From positions 7,901,178 through 7,965,177 of the forward strand of contig JAJKFL010000005.1 in the NCBI GenBank assembly GCA_021186555.1: a stretch of DNA of 64,000 bases, given 5' to 3'. The notes below the pieces were generated by a model. The model saw only the letters and a program-made list of their open reading frames with translations. It did no database searches and was not told where the DNA came from. The stretch's first letter is position 1, and each line of letters starts with the position of its first letter. The translations under genes and the position numbers were made by a program. Source of the stretch: Reticulitermes speratus (taxonomy: Eukaryota; Arthropoda; Insecta; Blattodea; Rhinotermitidae). Positions 55,301-64,000 of the stretch are shown one piece after another.

Positions 55301-58300
55301 TCTTGTTCTTGGTTTTCCTACTGATCTTGTGTTGTGGAATTTCCCATTAAGAATCTTCTTTGGGATTCTTTCTTCTTCCATTCTTATGATGTGACCTGCC
55401 CATCCTAGTCTTCTAATTTTAATACCATCCATGATATTTAGATCTTTATGAGGACTATAAATTTCACCATTTCATCAAGGGTGCCAGTGCCCTTTCTCTT
55501 GTATTGTGCCATATATTAACTTTTAGCATATGTTCTGTCATTTGTGTTTGGATCCAGGTTGCATATCCATAGCACAATACTGGCCTGATTAATGTTGTAT
55601 ACAGTCTTATTTTATTATTTTGGTAGATTTGTTTAGATCTAAATATAGTTTGCAGACAGTAATAGGCTTTATTAGCAGCTAGAATTCTGGCTTTGATTTC
55701 TTGTTTCATCATTAGTATTACTGATTACAGTTCCTAGGTATTTGAAAGTCCTAACAATTGTAAATATTTCACTACTGCTTGTTTTCCTCTTTCATACCAT
55801 TGCTTTTGTTTTTTGACATTGATGTTGAATCCCATTTCTTTTGCTGTCTTTTCAGTTCTTTGTATATTTCAGAAATAGCTTTTCATTCTTCCCGTGACAT
55901 TTATGTCATGTGCATATTCTATTAGTTGTACTGATTTGTAAAATATAATTGATTTGACTTGTACTGACAACTGTCTTTATTACATAGTCCAATGCTACAT
56001 TAAAGAGGTTGGATGCTAGTCTGTCTCCTTGTTTCAAGTCATTTCCTACTTTAAAACCATCAGTGATCATTGCTCCTATCATAACATGACAGGTCGAGTC
56101 TTCAGTTGTATCCCTAGTTTGACATAGTGGTGGGGTTTGTGTGGTCAAAGGATCCTGAGAGCTATGCCAGCAGTAGTGTAGTTAATGGTATGGTCTCCCA
56201 TGCCAGCCAGGTCAAGGTGATGACCAAGACAAAAAGGTACCCTGGTCCTCCCACCACCACCACCTCCTCCTGAGCACTACAGGTTGCTGTGGCCCATGGC
56301 TTCCAGTACAATCTTTCTCCATTCCTAACAGTCTCTGGCCATTGCTTGCCTGTTTTGTATTCCCATTATACTAAAATGATCTTTAACCTTGTCTCTCCAT
56401 CTTTTACATAGTCTTCCTGTTTTCCTTGTTCCTTCCTTTGTAGCTCCTGCAGTTTGTTTTGGCATTATTTGGTTTTGCATTCTTTCCACATGACCATACC
56501 ATCTTAGTCAGAGGGATTTTATAAATTTTACAATATCTTCCCCTTGTAATATGTCCTGTTATCTCCTTCTTTCTTATTATTCTCCAGCATTCTCCATCTT
56601 TTAATGGTCCATATACTTTCCTTACAATCGTTCTGTCAAATTTTGTGAGGACATTTATTTCTTCCATGGCCATTGTCCAAGTTTCTGACCCATAGGTTAG
56701 TATGAGTCATATTAGAGTTTAATATAGTTTTAATCTAGTGTTTCATTACAAGAGTTTGGACCTGGAGTTTAATGTGTGCTAGATATGCTCAGTTTGCTGT
56801 CATGATTTTATGGTGAATGTCCACATTTTGTTCTCATTGTTTACAGCTGATCCCAAGTATGTGAATGGTTTAGCCTTTACTGTCTTACAGTTCTTTGGGG
56901 AACACCATGTTGTGATGAAGCCTGTCATTTGTTCCATCTTCAGGGGCATACTGTGTCACTTTCTTAGAGATGATTAGTGTGTTTAGTGTTTTGGCATCCT
57001 GGTAGGGTATTAGAGGGAAAGTCTATTTGACTGACAGAATTTTTTTTTTTACAGAAGCTGTTGTGGGCTCACTTCATTTGCTTTTATCCTTTTAGGACCA
57101 GGTACAGTTTGAAACTTCCATTTCAGCTCACCATTCTTTGCTGTTTACTCTTAAAATTATACAGTCAGTCACCATACCTTGCTGTTTACTTTTAGAATTT
57201 TTCTCTCAGCATCTCTGTCATTCCCTTTGATTTTCTGCATAGCTTTACTTCGTTTTAACCTGGGTAACTACCTTTATGGAGCAGGCCCTGTGCATAGCTA
57301 ATGGGTACTTTGTTCACGAAAACATTCCGTGCATTTTCTGGAACATAGAGGTTGATTGTGAATTTCAGAAGCACCCACCATGTCTACCTATCCTCAGCCA
57401 GATGAATCAAATCCATGCTGTCTCATCCTATTTCTGTAAGATATTTTAATAGTATCCTCCCATCAACCAAAGGTCTTCCAAGTGGTCTGTTTCCTTGAGA
57501 TTTTCTCATCAGAACCCTATATACATTTCTGTCCTTTGCCATGCATGGCACATTGGTTAAGTGAACTTACTTTTAAATTTGAATATTAAGCACCTTAAAA
57601 GCCGTTCACATATAACCCATGCAGTTGAGAAAGTGATGTTAAGTGGACATGCAAACAAAATTTGTTTTAATTATTGTTGTTATACCCAGCACAAATATGA
57701 TATATAGGGAGAAGTCAGAAAGGAAGGTTCCCAGTTTTGTTCCTGTGAAAAAGATGACTCAGCACTCTGTGACTGTTCTACATTAGTACTTTATTCCCAT
57801 TACCTGGTGACAAGCTTTTTCATTAGCACAGTTGAGCAATGATGACTATGCTGAATGAGTGGACAAAGGAAGAAGTGAATCTGTAATTTGTTTTTTCTGG
57901 GTAAAAGGCATCCAGTCCTTGTAAATCTATCATGAGCTTGTGACAGCCTATGGTCCTAGTGTAATGGCAGTGCAGCATGTGTAGAAGTGATGTCATGAGC
58001 TCAGAATTTATGATGTAAGCATAGCAGATGCACAAAGACGTGGATGATCATGCACATCAGCCAAGCATGTTGAGGACATCGATGCAGGAGTGTGGGTAGA
58101 CAGATTGTGCCTCTTGTATGGTTTTAACAGATATTAAATGTTTCACACCAGTCCAGGCTACCAAAAGGCATGCATGCCAACTGCTGGCACTTCTTCACGA
58201 TAGGTGGAAGTGGGAGGACATTTTAGGCAGAGTCATCACCAGAGATGAAATATGGTTGTTCTGTCACAGTTCTGAGAGTAAGGCAGAATCAGTGACATGG

Positions 58301-61300
58301 AAGCATCCTGGTTCCTATGTAAAAACAATTCAAGACAGTGACAAGCTCAGAAAAGATGATGGCAGCCATCTTTTGGGACTTGCACAGATTTCTTTTGGTA
58401 GTTTTTACTCCTCACTGTCCAACAATCAATGCTGGTCATTATCAGGGCACACTATCTGGACTTAAGGGAGGCTGTTCACTGCACGAGACCTGTATTTCTG
58501 TCAAAGGAAGTACTACTGTTGCATGATAATGCACAGTTACACATGGATCACACTAGAGAGAACATCTTTGACATTTCACACTTTAATATCCTTCTCCATC
58601 CATCCTGTAGTCCTGATTTGGCACCATTGGACTTCTGACTGTTCCCCAGATTGAAGAAGCGCCTTTGAGGTCTACACTTCCAAACTGATGAAGACATCCA
58701 AGAGGAGGTGAGAGAATGGCTACATCTGCAGGAAGCGTCATTTGACCACCAAGGCTCTAACTCTTTGATCTATCATTATGATGATTGGCTTAACAAATAT
58801 GGTGATGGTGTTGAAAAATGGACCACATATGTGCCTATGTCTGATCCTTGTGTTACTTGCTGTATCTTGTTCAAAATCCAAATAGAAAAAATTGGGAACT
58901 TTAAATTCTGACCTTTTAAACTGCACTAAACTAAATCAACCAAACAGATCTGACCAAATCTATCCAAGTCTGTCATTGGATTTAGATTTGTTGGAAATAT
59001 ATGAAAATGTCTCAGAAGAAAATAAGAAAATACTTGTTTTAAATTTTCTAATTCATACAAAGTATTGAAGTATGTTAAAACATCATGCAAGTAGAAGAGG
59101 TCTGGCTTGGTCTGTTTATTGTAAAAATGTACCACAAATTTAATATTAATTTTTTTGCAGTAGGCTTGGGTTATGTACTTGTTAGTTTTTAGTGAGGGAG
59201 AAGAGTCTGAGGCTTATTTCATGTCTTACAGATATATGTTGGAGATCCTCTGCCGAATATGATTTGCCATAAATGCCTGTTTAAATTGGACAGTGCTTAT
59301 GATTTTCGTCTCAAGTGTCTCGAAACCAATACTATTCTGAAAAAGAAGTTACTAGATATGAAACATGTGGCTGAGGTGAAACAGTATCTGAATAATTTAG
59401 AATCTGCTTCATTGAGCAAGGTGAGTAACACATCTTCATAATCACAGTGAAGAAAGTGTTTCATTTCTGTCTGTAAAGAAAATAATCTGTGCATCATACT
59501 TCTTAGAGATGGCAGTGTTTGATACAATGAGAGCAACTGAAACAGCATGCAGGATCGGACCCCAAAACATAGCAGTGTATTAAATTTTAATACATTTGAT
59601 GGAAAACGTCCATAAAGTCAATGAATTCAAACCCCTATAGTTCATGAGTACAAAAAAATTCATATAGTTTCATAACTTACATAAGATTATCCATTAAATA
59701 GTTGTTAAGAGTGTAATCTTTGTAGAGTAAGGTTTAAATTATAGGTGAAAACTTGAAACATTGTACACGTTTAATCCTTTGCCTGTAAGATTTCTGGTTA
59801 TCACAGTCGTGTTGCTGAGGATTTGGGTCTTCTGGGATGTGAGAACATGTCCTTCAGTGAGCGTTTCTGACATTTGCTCATGTTGCCTTAATCTTTAAGA
59901 ATGAGAACATGGTCCTTTGAAATGTCAGAAATCACTCACCCAATGACACAGAAGACCTCAATCTTCAACCCTTTACCTGTTAACGATGTAAAAATTCAGG
60001 AAAGCTTCATGCATAGCACCTTGTTTCGTGGTGTGTAAGATGAATAATGGTTTAGAAAGTCAATATTAAATGTTTTTTTCAACACTCGTTAATAAGGTAC
60101 AATGAAAACTTTAGGGTCATTTTTGAGGGAAAAACTGTTTTGTGTATTTCAGAAAATATAGTACTTCCACAAATCCTAGCCTTCTATACTAGCATTAAAT
60201 ATTGATAAAATTGAGGTTTGCATTAGTGAAAGGATTAAGTTATTCCCTCACTACTGTAATTATGAACAGGAGGTGGCACAAAAGATGGTAGAAGCTGAGC
60301 TGGTATTGCCTGTTGGGAGAGAGGTGAAGACTTCTGAACCTGTAGTCCCTGACAATGAGGCCCCAGTTGCAGAACATAACATGGGGCCTGTGCAGATTGA
60401 CAGTAGCTCAGAAAATGTGTTTCAAGAGGTATTTCTGGCAGACTGTTCAACCGATGTGTTTTTTCCGGAGCAGTGCTCTGATGATACCACACAGGAAAAT
60501 GGAAATAATTTGGCTAAATCATCTAGCAGGTGGGTGCACCTAGCAGTATGTGTTGCATGTTATTTAATTTACAAAAGTAACTGTCATTTATTCTGAGAAT
60601 TGCCTGGAACAGGTTCATTCACTTAATGAGTGAATGATCACTTTAATTGACCTTTAAGGCAGGTGGTACACATACAGTTGCATGAACGTTTCACACCGTA
60701 TCTACCACACATTGCATAGACAAGTGTTCACTGTATCATTGGTATAATAGCAATGGTAACAGTATAAATTATGTGAAATAATCTGTCAGTCACTTAAGTG
60801 TCCATTACTTGTTTAACAGAGAACAGACAGTGTCTACAGCACCCACCAGTTCTGTTGATAGTGCTGTATCTGGCTGTGCCATCACAATTAAACAGGAACC
60901 TCAGGATGAAACCGTGAAAGAGGATTATCCAAATGTATATCATGTAAAATCCAAGGGTGCAGTAACGTCACAACTATCCACACCAAGGAATGACACTCTG
61001 CACCATACAAATGTGGAACCTGTGCCTATAGTTCCAGGGAAGGTGAAGCAAGAAAAAGTGGATGCAACAGACATGGAATGTTCAAAGTGCAAAGTCAGAT
61101 TCCAAGATAAAAGCGAGCTGCAGAAGCATAAGTGTACAGTGATGTCACAGTGGAGCTGTCAGCATTGCAACAAATATTTCAAGTCAAAACATACACTTTA
61201 TAAACATAAGAAGTACTTCTGTCCAAAGAAGAAAAGTACCTTTGTATGCAGGAACTGTGGTAAGATGTTCAGTTCTGTCATTGAACTGGCACAGCACCAG

Positions 61301-62896
61301 AAAGTGCATCTCAGAATCTGTGTATTTCTTGAAGAGGATAGTCTGTACACATGCACGGTGTGCAGGAAAAAATTTGCTGCAAGATCGATGTTGGAGATGC
61401 ACAAGAAGTCTCATTCTTCTGGTAGCTCGTATATGAACCAGACAGAAGAGGTCTCATTCCAGCCAAGCATTCCAACAGGAAAGGTACTGTTGAAAAGATT
61501 CAAATGTCAGTATTGTCCAAGTTCCTATACAACACGAATAAAATTAAAACTTCACATGAAAACTCATTTTGTGGGAAAGAAGAATAGTAGTACGTCTGAA
61601 TGGTCTGTGGAAACCAAGCAGCCAAACAAAAATGATATAGCCAGTGATGCTACACCACAGTGTTCAAAAAACTGCATCTGTAAGTATTGTGAATATGCCT
61701 GTGATGATAATGCTGCACTGTGGAACCACATGCTGCAGCAGCACAGTTATCATCAGCCATACAATTGTGGTAAGTGTGGGAGGGGTTTCCGTCACCTTCA
61801 TGCCTATTCCAATCACCAGAAAACACATTATGTCAAAATGCACTGCAGAGTGTGTGGGAAACAGTACTCATCAGATAAAGCTCTGCGAGAGCATGAGTAC
61901 AACAAGCACAGCATTCAGAAAGTTACACATCACTGTAGGCTGTGCACAGATAGCTTCATGACACGATCTGAACTCCTAATTCATGGTAGGACACATCACA
62001 CAAAAGGCAAAATTAGTGCTCCTGTTTTGGAAGAATCAGAGGTGAAGATTGGAACACTTACATGTACTCTCTGCAGTAAACGGTTCCCAAGTGCAAGGAC
62101 CCTTGTGGCACACATGCAGATGCATAGTGGGACAGGCATGGGAAACAGGAATATGGGCAATGGTAACGTTAGTAACCGGAACAAGGGACCAATGCCTCAG
62201 AGTAGCTGTGGGGAAGAGGCAGAACACTGTTCATCCCTGACATGTAAAATTTGCTTCAAGGTGTTCAATAGTATGACTTGTTTGCAGCGTCACATAAAGA
62301 TGCATGCTACAGGAAAACATGTATTCTATCCCTGCAAAATATGTGGCAAGAAGTTTGTATCGGAATCTACATACAAAAACCACATGGCAACACATGTATC
62401 GAAATCATTTCATTGCAATCATTGTAATAAAATATTCTTAAACGAAGAGTTATTTAAGTGTCACATATGTGAGAACACTGAGAAGCAGGCTTGCTTGAAA
62501 TGTGGAATTCGCTTGACAGAAAAACAGCATCTGAATCATGTTTGTGATGTTAGCATTTCAAAGAGTTTAGAGTTATCAGAAAGGTGCAAGATCTGTCCTG
62601 CATTATTCAGTTCCATAAAGGCACGGAACAATCACATGAGGATCCATGGGAACCGAATGATACTTGCAACACCTAAGAAGATTGTTAAAATGAGCAATGG
62701 CTTGTACAAATGCACCATCTGTGGCAAATTGACACCAACCCAACAAGGTGCAGCGGGACATTCAAGCATGCACCGTAATGTTCAACCTGTAAAAGCTTAC
62801 AGCTGTCCTTTCTGTAACCGCAAATACAGCTCGGAGTCTGGCCTCTATAGTCACATCACTGTTGAGCACCCAGAGTTGCCTGGCAAGTTACAGTAG
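52175..62896 (+). CDS. Gene B: ZAD-C2H2 zinc-finger protein, 889 aa, four exons
   Basis: The coding sequence joins 52175-52318, 59232-59420, 60270-60529 and 60820-62896 (144+189+260+2077 = 2670 nt, in frame). Residues 1-111 are a ZAD with cysteine pairs C14/C17 and C60/C63. Residues 112-284 form a linker with IKQE (about 221-224) and VKQE (about 273-276), both matching the SUMO-acceptor consensus. Residues 285-884 carry about 17 finger modules, of which about four end in Cys rather than His or are otherwise irregular. The product is probably a nuclear DNA-binding protein that dimerises through its ZAD. It shares intron phases 0, 0, 2 and ZAD sequence with gene A. The first intron (6.9 kb) is full of dead LINEs; the others are short. 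Confidence 0.93.
52319..54818. other. Gene B intron 1, first part
   Basis: Mostly unannotated. The block CCCTGAAGATAGCAACTGCG (about 53529) and CTTGAGAATGGCTAACACTA (about 54690) are hammerhead-like relics discussed in the findings. Confidence 0.4.
54819..54978 (-). mobile_element. piggyBac-type MITE, inverted copy
   Basis: 160 bp with TTAA on both sides (54815-54818, 54979-54982). On the minus strand it begins CCCCGTGGCACTGGAATTAA, matching the left end of the copy at 7092, and ends ACCAAAAGG. It lies in intron 1 of gene B. Confidence 0.8.
55190..56125 (-). mobile_element. LINE fragment, RT C-terminal half and tail
   Basis: Minus-strand frames give GFKVGNDLKQGDRLASNLFN and VALDYVIKTVV (RT), then YYCLQTIFRSKQIYQNNKIR and LYTTLIRPVLCYGYATW, then LGWAGHIIRMEEERIPKKIL and GKPRTRWEDV near the 3' end. 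The order is that of a LINE RT and C-terminal region. Frames are broken and the YADD region is degraded. It is antisense to gene B. Confidence 0.8.
56280..56700 (-). mobile_element. LINE 3'-terminal fragment, second family
   Basis: Minus-strand reading TIVRKVYGPLKDGECWRIIR, then the KRWRDKVKDHF / AMARDC.EWRKIVLEAMGH tail typical of LINE C-termini. It lies tail-to-head next to the preceding LINE, in the same orientation. Confidence 0.7.
57080..57560 (-). mobile_element. LINE 3'-terminal fragment, third
   Basis: Broken minus-strand frames give NRPLGRPLVDGRI, DSMDLIHLAEDR.RWW and VPENARNVF, recognisable as the GRPLGRPRxRWEDNI...DWI.LAQDR..WR...NLxVP tail of the LINE class seen at 18712. Strongly decayed. 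Confidence 0.55.
57706..58920 (+). mobile_element. Ancient mariner relic
   Basis: The ends TAGGGAGAAGTCAGAAAGGA...TTCCCAGTTTT and AAAAATTGGGAACTTTAAATTCTGACCTTTT are inverted relatives. Between them, frame-broken segments keep mariner motifs: ITRDEIWLF (first Asp region), MMAAIFWDLHRFLLVVF and TINAGHYQGTL, LLHDNAQLH (second Asp) and SPDLAPLDF (third Asp). Multiple stops and shifts make it non-functional. It is a different, much older lineage than the mariners in gene A, and sits in gene B intron 1 about 300 bp before exon 2. Confidence 0.8.
59232..59420 (+). CDS. Gene B exon 2: second half of ZAD
   Basis: 63 codons between acceptor TCTTACAG and donor AAG|GTGAGT, phase 0 at both ends. It opens IYVGDPLPNMICHKC with the second cysteine pair, then a helical stretch (KLDSAYDFRLKCLETNTIL). 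The alignment with gene A exon 2 is clear (LP..IC..C...LD.AY.F). Confidence 0.92.
59421..60269. other. Gene B intron 2 with an inverted repeat
   Basis: The only notable structure is the inverted repeat at 59812-59983. The rest is unannotated intron. Confidence 0.5.
59812..59983. repeat. Imperfect inverted repeat
   Basis: GTGAGCGTTTCTGACATTT (about 59857) pairs with GAAATGTCAGAAATCACTCAC (59919-59939), and GGGTCTTCTGGGATG pairs with the AGAAGACCTC block further right. The arms of about 60 bp are diverged. Probably a decayed foldback MITE. Confidence 0.5.
60270..60529 (+). CDS. Gene B exon 3: linker
   Basis: 86 codons plus 2 nt. The acceptor is TATGAACAG and the first residues are EVAQKMVEAELVLP; it ends AKSSS at donor AG|GTGGGT, phase 2. 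It is mildly acidic with no recognised domain. It corresponds in position and phase to the larger acidic exon 3 of gene A. Confidence 0.85.
60530..60819. other. Gene B intron 3 (290 bp)
   Basis: Short intron with GT/AG ends. No further features seen. Confidence 0.8.
60820..62896 (+). CDS. Gene B exon 4: about 17 zinc-finger modules and stop
   Basis: The acceptor GTTTAACAG provides the last base of a split Arg codon. After about 90 residues with two psi-KxE sites come finger modules from CSKCKVRF to CPFCNRKY...HITVEH, and the protein ends PELPGKLQ. Fingers 1, 2, 13 and 14 (QKHKC, KKYFC, KCHIC, NHVC) have Cys as the last ligand or lack a regular His pair. Few TGEKP linkers occur, unlike gene A, so contiguous DNA reading is less certain. 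Confidence 0.94.
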
Positions 62897-64000
62897 GACA
62901 TGAAGTCAAGCCTTCAACATTCTAACACACTGGTGGAACTAAACTGGGATTCCTCAGGGGATAAATAACTTTATCTTTACTCTTACCATACCATAAATGC
63001 CACTATGTATTTAGGGAGATCTGCATTGATTTCTGATAGAATTATTGTGCCCTTTCAAAAGAATGCCTTTGTACATCAAAATGAAATTTCTACTTTGCTA
63101 CAAAAATTAACTGTGCAATATCAGCACAATGTAGCAGATACGAAGTTTAATGACTGAAATTTTGAGTCCTGTTGGAAGTGGTTTCTGATAAATTACATGT
63201 ACAAACTGCTTTTTGGATACTATTATATATGTATGATCAATGTGGCAGAATGCAGGACTATGTTTATTGAGAGGGAACAATTTCAGGAAGCTAAGAATTT
63301 AGTCTATAAGGCAATTCTGTTACTATTACATGTCAGATCTTGTAAATAATTCTTGATGTCGGAGAAGGTTGTGAACAGTTTGAAGTGCACCACGCACAAA
63401 TGGAGAGAATTCTACCATTAAATTCATGCAATAATATGCTGACCAGCCGCAGCAAAGCATGTGCATTATGAAAACAGAAAACAGCTATGTACAATCATCC
63501 TAGAAACTTCTAAGTCTGGCAGAAAGTAGTCTGGTTAGAATGACACTGATTTAAATTATGAGGAATTTGTTGCATAGCAGGCTAATTAACAGTGCTGCAT
63601 CATCTACTGTTCTTTCTAGCAACATCATTAAGTGACTTTCCTAAGTTACACTGTATACAGTGACAAATTTTGAGTCAGCTTTGAAGAGCCTTCTTTGTCT
63701 GTATTGTGCATACATGCAACAATTTTAGAAATAGCTACTGAGGAAATGTTCTCACTTTAAAGATCGTGTTTTTTAAGTTCTTGGCAGAGGTGGAATATAA
63801 ACTTCATCTTTAATGCATTCTCAAGAGTAGGAGGCCAGTCAGTCATCTGGGCACTTTCTTATTCAGAGATCCTGCTACAGCAGTGTGCTGTGTGTGGCGG
63901 TTCACCATTTTATTCAAAAAACATGTACAGATGTGACAGATTTTCATTCAGCAAACCAGGTAACACATTGTATCTTTTAAATGTGGCTTGCAATTTTGAA
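62897..64000 (+). other. Gene B 3' UTR/flank
   Basis: The 1.1 kb after the stop is AT-rich with no element recognised. No AATAAA was seen before the window end; ATTAAA at 63417-63422 is the best polyadenylation-signal candidate, with low confidence. Confidence 0.45.

Overview
The window looks like nuclear DNA from an insect, most likely a large, transposon-rich genome of the cockroach, termite or stick-insect kind. The evidence is two split genes for C2H2 zinc-finger proteins with an N-terminal ZAD (zf-AD) domain, a class expanded in insects and other arthropods. Around them lie mariner, piggyBac-like, hAT-like, pogo/Tigger-like, LINE, tRNA-derived SINE and BEL/Pao sequences typical of arthropods. 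No bacterial operon, CRISPR array, rRNA or standalone tRNA gene is visible. The clade is an inference; no search was possible.

Gene A is on the minus strand, coding from 43661 down to 7577. It has four coding exons (43530-43661, 29971-30150, 27072-27523, 7577-8585) with clean GT/AG sites, giving 590 residues: a ZAD split over exons 1 and 2, an acidic and Gln-rich linker in exon 3, and ten C2H2 fingers in exon 4. Gene B is on the plus strand, coding from 52175 to 62896. It also has four coding exons (52175-52318, 59232-59420, 60270-60529, 60820-62896), giving 889 residues with a ZAD, a linker with two SUMO-consensus sites and about 17 finger modules. Both genes have intron phases 0, 0 and 2, both split the ZAD at the same point, and their ZAD exon 1 sequences are clearly similar. 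They are head-to-head paralogs whose start codons lie 8.5 kb apart, and both products are probably nuclear DNA-binding regulators.

Layout: 1-7.5 kb holds a possible acidic exon, simple repeats, two piggyBac-type MITEs and a mariner relic. 7.5-43.7 kb is gene A, whose introns carry three well-preserved mariners, a LINE, SINEs, hAT, pogo and piggyBac MITEs, a nested foldback element and a long hairpin. 43.7-52.2 kb is the shared upstream region. It contains a fossil BEL/Pao element with a hAT-type MITE inside, a palindromic MITE next to gene B, and a recurring 14-base motif, CACAGATTATCTAG, near both promoters. 52.2-62.9 kb is gene B, with LINE and mariner relics in its first intron. 62.9-64 kb is its 3' flank.

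The observations most worth following up are: the inverted, nearly identical mariners that flank exons 2-3 of gene A, a layout that favours back-splicing; the motif at both promoters, twice bracketed by perfect 8-base direct repeats; the premature stop shared by two mariner copies; and the palindromic MITE with a nuclear-receptor-like core just upstream of gene B.
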